Shown here: in pieces, positions 52,472 to 60,569 of the stretch | Layout: every line of letters begins with the position of its first letter | Position numbering within the stretch: the stretch's first letter is position 1 | Assembly (NCBI RefSeq): GCF_024494355.1 | Contig: NZ_JAKNQY010000026.1 | Location: 1 to 64,000, forward strand | Reading direction: 5' to 3' | Origin: Pseudomonas sp. Q11 | GTDB lineage: Bacteria; Pseudomonadota; Gammaproteobacteria; Pseudomonadales; Pseudomonadaceae | Length of the DNA stretch: 64,000 nt | Translations under genes and position numbers: made by a program | The notes under the pieces: model-generated | The model's database searches: none | Told to the model about the DNA's origin: nothing | Seen by the model: the letters and a program-made list of their open reading frames with translations, nothing else

Positions 52472-53125
52472 CTACGATTGCGGTGAAATAGACTCAAGTT
52501 GCTGCAGCAGCAAGGCCGCCTGGGTCCGGGTGCGCACATTCAGTTTACGAAAGATTGCAGTGACATGGGCCTTGATGGTGGCTTCCGACACGCTCAACTC
52601 ATAGGCAATCTGCTTGTTCAGCAAACCTTCGCAGACCATGGTCAACACGCGGAACTGCTGCGGGGTGAGGCTGGCAAGCCCCTCGCTGGCGGCCTTGGCT
52701 TCGTCGGATACGCTGACCGCTTCGAACGCCTGGGGAGGCCAGGACACATCGCCATCCAGGACGGCCTTGACGGCAACCTGAATCATCTCAAGGGAACTGG
52801 ATTTAGGAATGAAACCACTGGCCCCGAACTCCCGGGCCTTGACCATCACCGAGGCCTCTTCCTGGGCCGAGACCATCACCACGGGAATTTGCGGGTATTG
52901 GCCGCGTAGCAACACCAGCCCGGAAAAACCATAGGCGCCCGGCATATTCAGATCCAGTAGCACAAGATCCCAGTCGGCCTTTTCAGTCAGTCTGGCCTCC
53001 AGTTCCGCAATACTGGCCACCTCCGTCAGACGAACATCCGGGCCAAGTCCCAAGGTCACTGCCTGATGTAACGCGCTGCGAAAGAGCGGATGGTCATCGG
53101 CTATCAGGATTTCGTATGTGGCCAT
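52472..53125 (-). CDS. erdR: LuxR-type response regulator (ErdR-like)
   Basis: This 217-residue NarL-family regulator has a receiver domain with the acidic pocket IADDHPLF, phosphorylation site VLLDLNMPG (Asp54 region) and Lys in PKSSS, and a C-terminal LuxR helix-turn-helix (LTPQQFRVLTMVCEGLLNKQ, SEATIKAHVTAIFRKL). Its position upstream of dgkA matches P. aeruginosa PA3604/erdR, involved in ethanol oxidation control and acetate metabolism (recalled). There is no sensor kinase nearby. Confidence 0.82.
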   Translation of the reverse strand: MATYEILIADDHPLFRSALHQAVTLGLGPDVRLTEVASIAELEARLTEKADWDLVLLDLNMPGAYGFSGLVLLRGQYPQIPVVMVSAQEEASVMVKAREFGASGFIPKSSSLEMIQVAVKAVLDGDVSWPPQAFEAVSVSDEAKAASEGLASLTPQQFRVLTMVCEGLLNKQIAYELSVSEATIKAHVTAIFRKLNVRTRTQAALLLQQLESISPQS

Positions 53126-53348
53126 TTTTCAAATGATCCTGTTTTTATGGTAGACCCGATGAGCTCGCGCCTCGTCCAAGCAACTCAAGATACCGTCATG
53201 CAGCGGCATCAAAGGGGTACGTTCAACGCCAACACGTAGCAACACGGCGTTTCAAACCTTGGCCGTACCCTAATCGGCGCCAAGCATGCCCAGCGAAACC
53301 GGGGTGGTCAAGCAGCACGGCCACTGCCGTGTTCAGTATGGGCCACTA

Positions 53349-54092
53349 TTAAACCAACACTGGCGGCGCGGTACGAATAAAGGGCTGCAACTCGGCATGG
53401 GCCGCAGTGGACACATCCACCTCCTGCTGTCGTTTCGCGCCCAGGTAATGCTGGCTGAACACATCGAAATAGGCATCCAGGGCCGACGCAGCGCCACTGT
53501 CTCCAGCCAGTTCCAGGCACAAGGCCGCCACTTCGGCGGTGCACAGATGCTCGCTGCGAGTCGAGCGGCGCAAGCGATAGCGCGACAGCCTGTCGGGCAG
53601 CAGGCTCAGAATCGGCAAACGGTCGAAATACGGGCTTTTGCGGAAAATCTTGCGCGCCTCGGTCCAGGTCGCATCCAGCAGAATGAATAAGGGACGCTTG
53701 CCATGATCGAGGTTGACAGTATGTGTGACCCGAGAGGGTTCGACGTACTCACCGGGAAACACCAGATACGGCTGCCATTGCGGGTCGTTGAGCAGCGCCA
53801 GCAGTTGCTCGTCGACGTCGGTGCGTGACCAGATAAAAGCGTGATTGTCCCGCACCACGTCGGCAATCAGCCAACCCGTGTTGCTCGGTTTGAACACTTC
53901 CTTGTTGGTCATGATCAGGCAGACACCCGAGCGAGCCTCGACACTCGGACGCCAGGCGCACAGGCAATGACTCTCTATCACCCGGCAGGCACTGCAACGG
54001 GGCGCGCGCCAGCCACGGGCCTGAATCGGCTTGATACCTTCATCGATGCGCTGGTCGCGCAGACGGGCTACTGCGTTAGGGGCATGGTTCAT
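53349..54092 (-). CDS. DTW-domain tRNA aminocarboxypropyltransferase (TapT-like)
   Basis: This 247-residue protein has Cys ligands CSACRVIESHCLC (residues ~33-45) and the DTW-domain motif in the variant LLDATWTEARKIF, then LPDRLSRYRLRRSTRSEHLC. DTW enzymes such as E. coli TapT/YfiP install acp3U on tRNA using SAM. It stands alone between erdR (upstream gap of 223 bases, which shows only a small CACGGC/GCCGTG hairpin without T-run) and the convergently placed secreted gene. Confidence 0.85.
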   Translation of the reverse strand: MNHAPNAVARLRDQRIDEGIKPIQARGWRAPRCSACRVIESHCLCAWRPSVEARSGVCLIMTNKEVFKPSNTGWLIADVVRDNHAFIWSRTDVDEQLLALLNDPQWQPYLVFPGEYVEPSRVTHTVNLDHGKRPLFILLDATWTEARKIFRKSPYFDRLPILSLLPDRLSRYRLRRSTRSEHLCTAEVAALCLELAGDSGAASALDAYFDVFSQHYLGAKRQQEVDVSTAAHAELQPFIRTAPPVLV

Positions 54093-54273
54093 CGCAGGTG
54101 ACGCCGCCAGACAGGAAAACTAGACACGTACAAGACTCGGCAGGATAAAGGCCGGCAGTCTACCAGAGCCCGCAAACCTGTACCGTCCACCCGGCCTGCC
54201 CTATAATTCGCCGCCACTGAACGCACAGCCATGTGACCGGTCGAACCACCAGTCACTGAACCAGGAGAGTTTC

Positions 54274-54696
54274 ATGCTGCGCCTTATCGTCCCCACCGTT
54301 GCCGTGCTGCTGGCGACGTCCGTCAGCGCACAGGCCGCTTCGCTGAAAGAACTCGAACTGAACAAGATGCTGCGCAATGTAGCCGCGCAAAGCAGCGCCG
54401 GCACGCCCCGGGCAATCAACGAGGACATTCTCGACCAGGGCTATACCGTAGAAGGCACTGAGCTGATCAATCACCTGAGCGTGCAAAGCAGCCACGCCCA
54501 GAAAATGCGCGCCGACCCCAAGGCCGTCTATTTCCAACTGGGCGCCACGGTGTGCACCAACCCAGGCTTGCGCAAGTTGATGGCCCAAGGTGCGACCATG
54601 CGCTACGAATTCACCGAAGTGAAGACCAATCGCCCTATCGCGTCCGAGCGCTTCCGGGAATCGGACTGCCCGAAACCGGCCAAGACCAAGAAATAA
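54274..54696 (+). CDS. Secreted QSregVF-family protein (PA3611-like)
   Basis: This 140-residue protein has a signal peptide (MLRLIVPTVAVLLATSVSAQ). The mature part (ELELNKMLRNVAAQSSAGTP; LSVQSSHAQKMRADPKAVYF) and two Cys (VCTNPGLRKL, SDCPKPA) match my recollection of the Pfam family 'putative quorum-sensing-regulated virulence factor', founded on PA3611. AGGAGAG precedes the ATG. The stop codon abuts the end of the opposite-strand gene at 54697. Confidence 0.8.
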   Translation: MLRLIVPTVAVLLATSVSAQAASLKELELNKMLRNVAAQSSAGTPRAINEDILDQGYTVEGTELINHLSVQSSHAQKMRADPKAVYFQLGATVCTNPGLRKLMAQGATMRYEFTEVKTNRPIASERFRESDCPKPAKTKK

Positions 54697-54891
54697 TCAA
54701 CCCGAGCTTGCGCGCCGCTGCTCATCGTCGGCGCGCAGTTCCGCCACCAGCGCCTGCAGGTAGCGTGAGCGCCACGCCCGGCCTTCCAGCCGGCGACAGC
54801 ACTCCTCCTCGAGGCTTACTCGATTAGCCTGAGCCGCTTCCAACAGCGTCATGTACAGCTGCTTGTCGAGTTCCAACGTTACCCTGTTCAT
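54697..54891 (-). CDS. Small ribbon-helix-helix-like protein
   Basis: This 64-residue protein (MNRVTLELDKQLYMTLLEAA, then NRVSLEEECCRRLEG) has the strand-helix-helix layout of Arc/MetJ/CopG DNA-binding proteins, which include antitoxins. GGAGG lies about 8 bases before the ATG at 54891. No toxin gene is next to it; the gap upstream is 451 bases. It abuts the secreted protein gene tail-to-tail. Function unknown. Confidence 0.6.
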   Translation of the reverse strand: MNRVTLELDKQLYMTLLEAAQANRVSLEEECCRRLEGRAWRSRYLQALVAELRADDEQRRASSG

Positions 54892-54906
54892 CAGTCCCGC
54901 CTCCAT

Positions 54907-55342
54907 GCCCGATCCGCTTCAATCCGTCGAGTGGCGCCCAGTCCTGGACGACCCATTGCATTGAATCCTTGCTAATCAGTAAATCAGAGCGTCACGCACC
55001 AGGTAGGTAATCTGACGAGCGGCAAGGCATTTGAGCGGTTGCCAACGTTGTTTTTTGAGCGCCATGATCAGAGGCAGCGAAAATCCGCGCGAGGGTCTAG
55101 ATTCAAAAGTATCTCTCTTGCTTTGGGCAGAACGAGGCTGCCCTGCCGATACCTTGCGTGTGATAGTTCTTTCATACAAGGGAAACGCAGAACCCGCGGG
55201 ATGGCTTGATCGCCTGTCGTACACCGCGCCGAGCCAGGCCGAACGTCCAGGCACTGCCCTGGACTGACGACGACACACGGAGTGTCGTGGCCCTGACGAA
55301 TCTCTCGTTCGGGCCAGGGTTCTGTCAAGAAGGAGAAGCTGA
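54907..55342. other. Intergenic region with structured leader of the LOG-like gene
   Basis: I see no convincing gene in these ~436 bases. Near the right end two hairpins can form in the presumptive mRNA: ACGACACACGGAGTGTCGT (55266-55284) and GGCCCTGACGAA...TTCGGGCC (55286-55313), followed by AAGGAGA before the ATG at 55343. Earlier there is an inverted CCAGGCACTGCCCTGG. Possible 5' regulatory RNA; no known riboswitch motif was recognised. Confidence 0.5.
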
Positions 55343-56461
55343 ATGCCTTATAAACCGAATGACCTGCTGAGCCGTCATTTTGAGAGCCATGGCCACGACC
55401 TCACCCGCAAGGTCGAAGAGCAACTCAACCTGGTATCACCCAACAGCCCGAACCTCCCCATCTACCGCGACATGATCCTGACCGTCCTGCGCATGGCCCA
55501 GGAAGATCACAATCGCTGGAATGCCAAGATCACGCTGCAGGCACTGCGGGAGCTGGAGCACGCGTTCCGCACGCTCGAACAATTCAAGGGGCGACGCAAG
55601 GTTACCGTTTTCGGCTCGGCCCGCACGCCCATCGAACACCCGCTGTACGGCTTGGCCCGAGAGCTGGGCGCTGAGTTGGCCCGCTCGGACATGATGGTCA
55701 TCACCGGCGCCGGCGGTGGCATCATGGCCGCCGCCCATGAAGGCGCTGGCCGGGACCACAGCCTGGGCTTCAACATTACCTTGCCTTTCGAACAGCATGC
55801 GAATCCGACCGTTGAAGGCACGCAAAACCTGCTGCCGTTCCACTTCTTCTTCACTCGCAAGCTGTTCTTCGTCAAGGAGGCCGACGCCCTGGTGCTCTGT
55901 CCGGGTGGTTTCGGCACCCTCGATGAAGCGCTGGAAGTCCTGACATTGGTGCAGACCGGTAAAAGCCCGCTGGTGCCGGTGGTGCTGCTGGATGTACCTG
56001 GGGGCAAGTTCTGGCAAGGCGCCCTGCACTTCATCCGCGAGCAACTGGAAGAAAACCGTTACATCCTGCCCACCGATATGAAGCTGATGCGCCTGGTGTA
56101 CAGCGCTCAAGAGGCAGTAGAGGAGATCAATCAGTTCTACAGCAACTTCCACTCCAGCCGCTGGCTCAAACATCAATTCGTGATCCGTATGAATCACAAG
56201 CTGAACGAGCAAGCCCTTGGGCATTTGCAGGCGGAGTTTGCCGACCTGTGCCTCAACGATTGTTTTCATCAACATGACTACGCCGGCGAGGAGCACGACG
56301 AGGCCCATTTCAGTCATCTGACCCGACTGGCCTTTACCTTCAATGCCCGCGATCACGGTCGTTTGAGGGAACTGGTGGATTACATCAACCTGTCGGAAAA
56401 CTGGGCCCAGCCCGCCACCAAGGTCCACCCCCTCACCTGGGAACCGATCAAGGTAACCTGA
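55343..56461 (+). CDS. LOG-family (Rossmann-fold) nucleotide hydrolase-like protein
   Basis: This 372-residue protein has a central 'LOG' domain with GSARTPIEHPLYGLARELGA, ITGAGGGIMAAAHEGA and the signature PGGFGTLDEALEVLTLVQTG, which define the lysine decarboxylase-like/LOG phosphoribohydrolase fold related to PpnN and cytokinin-activating enzymes. The N-terminal ~85 and C-terminal ~100 residues are extra. It probably splits nucleoside monophosphates to base and ribose phosphate. AAGGAGA precedes the ATG. Confidence 0.88.
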   Translation: MPYKPNDLLSRHFESHGHDLTRKVEEQLNLVSPNSPNLPIYRDMILTVLRMAQEDHNRWNAKITLQALRELEHAFRTLEQFKGRRKVTVFGSARTPIEHPLYGLARELGAELARSDMMVITGAGGGIMAAAHEGAGRDHSLGFNITLPFEQHANPTVEGTQNLLPFHFFFTRKLFFVKEADALVLCPGGFGTLDEALEVLTLVQTGKSPLVPVVLLDVPGGKFWQGALHFIREQLEENRYILPTDMKLMRLVYSAQEAVEEINQFYSNFHSSRWLKHQFVIRMNHKLNEQALGHLQAEFADLCLNDCFHQHDYAGEEHDEAHFSHLTRLAFTFNARDHGRLRELVDYINLSENWAQPATKVHPLTWEPIKVT

Positions 56462-56467
56462 GCCCAT

Positions 56468-56509
56468 AAAAAAACGGCCCGCTATCAAAATAGCGGGCCG
56501 TTGTTGTTT
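56468..56509. terminator. Bidirectional terminator
   Basis: CGGCCCGCTAT and ATAGCGGGCCG pair across four bases. Seven A's on the left give a T-run for recX on the minus strand; the T-rich right side ends the LOG-like gene. Confidence 0.9.
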
Positions 56510-56975
56510 AGTCGTCCATGCCGCGACCGCTGAATAAACGGTTGATCATTTCCATGGAATAACCTCGATATGCCAGGAAACGCCCTTGCTTGGCTCGCTC
56601 TCTTGCATCGATAGGCAAATGCCCTGAGAACTTGCGGCGCCAGGTGTCCGTCAGTTGTGCCTGCCAATCGATACCGCTTTCACGCAAGGCCAGCTCGATA
56701 TCCGGGCGCTGCAAGCCACGCTGACCGAGTTCCTCACGAATTCGCAAGGGGCCATACCCAGAGCGAGCGCGATAAGAGACAAAGCTCTCAAGGTAGCGAG
56801 ACTCCGACAACAAGCCCTCTTCCGTCAAACGGTCCAGGGCCGTGTCGATCAGCTCATCGGCAGCGCCACGCTGACGCAGTTTGCGGGTCAGCTCGACTCG
56901 ACCGTGCTCACGCCTGGCGAGCAGGTCCATTGCAGTTCGCCGCACCGCGACGAGGGTATCGAGAACGACGGTCAT
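56508..56975 (-). CDS. recX: Recombination regulator RecX
   Basis: This 155-residue all-helical protein has AMDLLARREHGRVELTRKLR, FVSYRARSGYGPLRIREELG and the C-terminal RFLAYRGYSMEMINRLF, typical RecX repeats. It binds and inhibits RecA filaments. It lies 8 bases after recA, so the two share an SOS-controlled mRNA. Confidence 0.95.
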   Translation of the reverse strand: MTVVLDTLVAVRRTAMDLLARREHGRVELTRKLRQRGAADELIDTALDRLTEEGLLSESRYLESFVSYRARSGYGPLRIREELGQRGLQRPDIELALRESGIDWQAQLTDTWRRKFSGHLPIDARERAKQGRFLAYRGYSMEMINRLFSGRGMDD

Positions 56976-56983
56976 CGAATCGA

Positions 56984-58036
56984 TCAGATGTCAGCGTCGG
57001 CCAGATCGTCTGCAGTCTCGCGGTTAGCCACTGACTTGACGTCTGCAACTGGGCTGAGAAGCTTGTCACGCAGTTGCTTCTCGAGAGTTGCTGCAATTTC
57101 CGGATTGTCTGCCAGGAACTTGGCCGAGTTGGCCTTGCCCTGACCGATCTTGGTGCCGTTGTAGGCATACCAGGCACCGGATTTTTCGACGAAACCGTGC
57201 AACACACCCAGGTCGATCATCTCGCCATTGAGGTAGATACCCTTGCCGTAAAGAATCTGGAACTCCGCCTGACGGAACGGCGAAGCGACCTTGTTCTTCA
57301 CAACCTTGACGCGGGTTTCGCTGCCGACAACCTCATCGCCTTCTTTCACCGCGCCAGTGCGGCGGATGTCCAGGCGAACCGAAGCGTAGAACTTCAGCGC
57401 GTTACCACCGGTGGTGGTTTCCGGGCTGCCGAACATCACACCGATCTTCATGCGGATCTGGTTGATGAAGATCACCAGGCAGTTGGCGTTCTTGATGTTA
57501 CCGGTGATTTTGCGCAGGGCCTGGGACATCAGACGGGCCTGGAGGCCCACGTGCATGTCGCCCATTTCACCTTCGATTTCCGCTTTTGGTACCAGTGCAG
57601 CCACGGAGTCGACGATGATCACGTCAACGGCGTTGGAACGCACCAGCATGTCGGTGATTTCCAGGGCCTGTTCACCGGTGTCCGGCTGGGAAACCAGCAG
57701 GTCATCGACGTTAACGCCCAGCTTGCCCGCATATTCCGGGTCCAAGGCGTGTTCGGCATCGACGAAGGCGCAGGTCGCACCGGCTTTTTGAGCCTGGGCG
57801 ATCACCGACAGGGTCAGCGTGGTTTTACCGGAGGATTCAGGACCGTAGATTTCAACGATACGGCCTTTTGGCAGGCCGCCGATGCCAAGCGCAATGTCCA
57901 GGCCCAGAGAGCCGGTGGAGATGGAAGGAATAGCCTGACGGTCCTGATCGCCCATACGCATTACGGCACCCTTGCCGAATTGACGTTCGATCTGACCCAA
58001 GGCCGCAGCCAAGGCTTTCTTCTTGTTGTCGTCCAT
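56984..58036 (-). CDS. recA: Recombinase RecA
   Basis: This 350-residue RecA has Walker A GPESSGKTTLTL, the L1/L2 DNA-binding loops (ALVPKAEIEGEMGD; INQIRMKIGVMFGSPETTTG) and the C-terminal acidic tail. It forms ATP-dependent filaments for recombination and triggers LexA cleavage. ATG 58036 is preferred over the in-frame start at 58048. A LexA box lies 41 bases upstream. Confidence 0.98.
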   Translation of the reverse strand: MDDNKKKALAAALGQIERQFGKGAVMRMGDQDRQAIPSISTGSLGLDIALGIGGLPKGRIVEIYGPESSGKTTLTLSVIAQAQKAGATCAFVDAEHALDPEYAGKLGVNVDDLLVSQPDTGEQALEITDMLVRSNAVDVIIVDSVAALVPKAEIEGEMGDMHVGLQARLMSQALRKITGNIKNANCLVIFINQIRMKIGVMFGSPETTTGGNALKFYASVRLDIRRTGAVKEGDEVVGSETRVKVVKNKVASPFRQAEFQILYGKGIYLNGEMIDLGVLHGFVEKSGAWYAYNGTKIGQGKANSAKFLADNPEIAATLEKQLRDKLLSPVADVKSVANRETADDLADADI

Positions 58037-58076
58037 TAAAGTCCTCACGTAATCAATAAGGCCTGACGGCCAACAC

Positions 58077-58092
58077 CTGTATAAGTAGCCAG
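58077..58092 (-). promoter_or_regulatory. LexA (SOS) box of recA
   Basis: On the minus strand CTGGCTACTTATACAG fits CTG-N10-CAG with a good TATACAG half. It is 41 bases upstream of the recA ATG. Confidence 0.9.
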
Positions 58093-58119
58093 TATTATTC
58101 CACAGCGATTGAGGATCGC

Positions 58120-58620
58120 CTACCCCTGATTTGAGATTTCTGCGGCGACATGTTGCAGCAGCCCCTCTAGCGCGGTCTTCACCGTTTGTCGGCGGACTTC
58201 GTCGCGGTTGCCGGCAAAGAATAGCTGCTCACTGATGACCGTTTCGCCAACGCCCCAGGCCAGCCATACAGTGCCCACCGGTTTGTTCGGCGAGCCGCCA
58301 TCGGGGCCGGCCACGCCGCTGACCGCCACGGCAAACCGCGCCAGGCTTTTTTGCTGCGCACCCCGCACCATTGCCTCGACCACCTCGCGACTGACCGCCC
58401 CCACCGTTGCGAACAGCTCGGCCGGCACACCCAACTGCTGAGTCTTCTGGCGGTTGGAATAGGTGACATAACCCGCCTCGAACCACGCCGAACTCCCGGG
58501 AATACGAGTGATCGCCTCGGCAATCCCGCCGCCGGTACAGGACTCGGCCGTGGTCACATGGGCATTGACCCGCTGCAGGCGTCGGCCCAGTTCAGCGGCC
58601 AGCTCGGTAATGTCATCCAT
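58120..58620 (-). CDS. pncC: Nicotinamide-nucleotide amidase (CinA C-terminal domain)
   Basis: This 166-residue PncC/CinA protein converts nicotinamide mononucleotide to nicotinate mononucleotide. Family blocks are VTTAESCTGGGIAEAITRIP, GSSAWFEAGYVTYSN and AVSGVAGPDGGSPNKPVGTV. It is the stand-alone form without the N-terminal competence domain. AGGAGAG is before ATG 58620. It marks the conserved recA-side border of the tailocin locus. Confidence 0.95.
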   Translation of the reverse strand: MDDITELAAELGRRLQRVNAHVTTAESCTGGGIAEAITRIPGSSAWFEAGYVTYSNRQKTQQLGVPAELFATVGAVSREVVEAMVRGAQQKSLARFAVAVSGVAGPDGGSPNKPVGTVWLAWGVGETVISEQLFFAGNRDEVRRQTVKTALEGLLQHVAAEISNQG

Positions 58621-58689
58621 GATGCTCTCCTGATTCGATGCAAGGGCCCTACCGTACACGAGCGTTGCAGGCTTGCAAGGCTCGCCGGA

Positions 58690-59226
58690 TCATCGACCCA
58701 GTGCCCTGACGTAGGCCTGACAAGCCTGCAGCGCGATCAATCCGCGATCCCCTTCGTCGGTGATGGCGATAATTCGTTGAGCATGCGCCGGGTCAAGTCG
58801 GGCGCGTGGGGGGCCATGATCCACGCCGCCGGCGCCGGCGGTGGCAGGCACTGCACAACCGGCGGCAACATCGTCGGCGTCGAGGAGGACTGACAGCCGG
58901 ACATCGGCAGTAGCAAGGCGATCGCGCAAGCGATCCTGATCACGTTGGGCATCGCTCAAGGCTCGGTAATGGGTTTGTTCGCTGGCGGAGAGTTGCTGTT
59001 CCAGGGCTAGGCGCTTGTCTTGCTCGACCTTTTGTTGAATCGCTGCCGCCTGGGTTATTTGATTCAGCGTCCGGGCCTGGACCTGGGCCGCTTGCGCCAG
59101 TTGCCGGTCATAACGCCACGCCTGGACTTGCCATGCCAACACCGCCGGGCCGCCGGCCACCAACACCAGCAACACAGCGATGCCAAGGAAGCGAGAAGAA
59201 AAAGGCATCAAACCGAAGGCTGACAT
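58690..59226 (-). CDS. Rz-type inner-membrane spanin
   Basis: This protein of about 178 residues has a membrane anchor (FLGIAVLLVLVAGGPAVLAW) and a long coiled-coil periplasmic segment rich in Gln/Arg (QVQARTLNQITQAAAIQQKV; SASEQTHYRALSDAQRDQDR). These are the marks of i-spanins, which with Rz1 fuse the inner and outer membranes at the end of lysis. ATG 59226 follows GAGGG and overlaps the endolysin end; an alternative ATG at 59208 has no ribosome site. The o-spanin gene is nested inside it. Confidence 0.85.
   Translation of the reverse strand: MSAFGLMPFSSRFLGIAVLLVLVAGGPAVLAWQVQAWRYDRQLAQAAQVQARTLNQITQAAAIQQKVEQDKRLALEQQLSASEQTHYRALSDAQRDQDRLRDRLATADVRLSVLLDADDVAAGCAVPATAGAGGVDHGPPRARLDPAHAQRIIAITDEGDRGLIALQACQAYVRALGR
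58737..58952 (-). CDS. Rz1-type outer-membrane lipoprotein spanin, nested in Rz
   Basis: This 71-residue lipoprotein (MPNVIRIACAIALLLPMSGC, lipidated Cys20) has a Pro-rich stretch (PPVVQCLPPPAPAA) and is read in another frame wholly within the Rz gene. Signal, size and proline-rich body fit Rz1 o-spanins. Its start is ATG 58952. Confidence 0.8.
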   Translation of the reverse strand: MPNVIRIACAIALLLPMSGCQSSSTPTMLPPVVQCLPPPAPAAWIMAPHAPDLTRRMLNELSPSPTKGIAD

Positions 59227-59771
59227 AACACCGCCCTCGCCCGCGCCCAAAGTTGCAGACGATCCTGCAAGCCATTCAAACCGCCGTTGATGCGACGGGT
59301 GATGCTGTTGAACTGGTCACGATCAGCCAGTTCGTTCAAACCGTTCTGATTCCAGAACCAGGCAGCAGACTCAGCCGCCCATTGCGGTTGCTCCAGCAGT
59401 TCAGGCAAGGCCAGCAGACGTTCATCGCCGAACAAACCCAGGCTGCAACGCCGATAATTGTCACGCCCGGTAATCTGGATCAGTCCTCGACCGCGATACT
59501 TCTGACCGTCACCGTCGGCCTGGGGCGTATTGCCCAAGCGAACAGCCAACGATCCCGTGTCGTACTTGCTGAGATATTGATCACTGCCGAGTTCGCGCAC
59601 ATAGCGCAATTGCCCTGATTCATGGCCCACCTGGGCCAGAAACGCGGCCATGCGTTTGGGTGTGTCGATGCGATGGCTGGACATGGCGCTGTTAAGCGCA
59701 GAAACAAAAACGCCCGCTTGGGAGCGGGCGTTGGGCATGATGTTGATGAGTTGCTGTTGGGTAACTTCCAT
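59208..59771 (-). CDS. Endolysin, glycoside hydrolase family 19
   Basis: This 187-residue muralytic enzyme has FLAQVGHESGQLRYVRELGS with the catalytic Glu (HES), YRGRGLIQITGRDNYRRCSL and AAWFWNQNGLNELAD. GH19 chitinase-type lysins cleave peptidoglycan to release tailocins. The start at 59771 gives a soluble protein without a signal; a GTG two codons earlier is possible. The first 25 codons contain a terminator-like hairpin (59706-59732). It overlaps the spanin gene. Confidence 0.88.
   Translation of the reverse strand: MEVTQQQLINIMPNARSQAGVFVSALNSAMSSHRIDTPKRMAAFLAQVGHESGQLRYVRELGSDQYLSKYDTGSLAVRLGNTPQADGDGQKYRGRGLIQITGRDNYRRCSLGLFGDERLLALPELLEQPQWAAESAAWFWNQNGLNELADRDQFNSITRRINGGLNGLQDRLQLWARARAVLCQPSV
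59706..59732 (-). terminator. Terminator-like hairpin inside the endolysin coding sequence
   Basis: On the minus strand AACGCCCGCT, loop CCCA, AGCGGGCGTT form a perfect 10-bp stem followed by TTTTTG. It lies about 13-22 codons into the endolysin gene, in the sense direction. Confidence 0.7.
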
Positions 59772-59913
59772 GGTCACGTCATCGAAAACTCGTTTATTAA
59801 ATGTCCGCCAACCGGGGCGGTACCGCCTGACGGTGGACCCGCCATTCACCCGCCCCGCATTGGGCGCACTTTTTTGCACAGTCCAAGTTATCCCCCCTTG
59901 ATATTCAAACGGT

Positions 59914-59941
59914 AAAACAGGCGATAGAGAGCTTCGCCTGT
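59914..59941 (-). terminator. Weak terminator after the fibre genes
   Basis: ACAGGCG and CGCCTGT pair across 14 bases and TTTT follows on the minus strand, just past the assembly-chaperone stop at 60002. The rest of the 230-base gap to the endolysin shows no gene. Confidence 0.5.
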
Positions 59942-60001
59942 CGATTTATCCAACAGAGTCTGAAAAAACGAGAAAGGTTTAGTGGTTTGGCCGGTGACGC
60001 T

Positions 60002-60562
60002 TTAAGCAGCAGAATCAGGCACGACCGGCCAGTTGATGTCGGTTGGAAAACCGGTTTGGAGCTGGATGCGGTTCAACTCGACGCTGTAGCGTTTCCACTC
60101 CATCAAGGCCAGTTGTTCCTGGTCGTTGGCGTCGCCGATGTCTTCGGCGTATTGGAAAGGAGCGACTTTCTGAACGGCTTCGCGCAGTAATTTATCGCGT
60201 TTTGACAGAACTTCGCGCTTGAGATCGATTAACTGTAACGTCTCGTCAAAAACCCAGGCGTTATCGCGCCAAACATAATAATTACCCGGCCATGGTTCGG
60301 CAGTATATATGTCCGGCAATTGGCCAAACTCGGTCCACTCCAGAAGAGCGCCGTTGTCCTTGCGATACACCGAACCGCGCCAGTCGAGCATTTCTCGCGG
60401 AACACCGTTCACCATGACCCACGAATGATGCTCTTGGGCGGCTGGAAGTTCGAAGGAAAGTTGGATGCCGTTACTGGGAATTTGAATGCCCATACCGGGA
60501 GTTACGAAAAGCTCTACCGGGCCAGATAGAACACCGGAATCATCAAACAGATAAATAAACAT
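60002..60562 (-). CDS. Tail fibre assembly chaperone (cassette 1)
   Basis: This 186-residue Caudovirales tail-fibre assembly protein has a C-terminal family block (SKRDKLLREAVQKVAPFQYA, DANDQEQLALMEWKRYSVEL, NRIQLQTGFPTDINWP). The N-terminal part (YLFDDSGVLSGPVELF) is probably specific for the fibre tip. AGGTG precedes ATG 60562. It lies 7 bases after the fibre gene of the same cassette. Confidence 0.88.
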   Translation of the reverse strand: MFIYLFDDSGVLSGPVELFVTPGMGIQIPSNGIQLSFELPAAQEHHSWVMVNGVPREMLDWRGSVYRKDNGALLEWTEFGQLPDIYTAEPWPGNYYVWRDNAWVFDETLQLIDLKREVLSKRDKLLREAVQKVAPFQYAEDIGDANDQEQLALMEWKRYSVELNRIQLQTGFPTDINWPVVPDSAA

Positions 60563-60569
60563 AATCACC

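Noticed and set aside
54976..55065. Short minus-strand frame (29 codons) in the leader region before the LOG-like gene
   Set aside because: No Shine-Dalgarno sequence and too short to judge.
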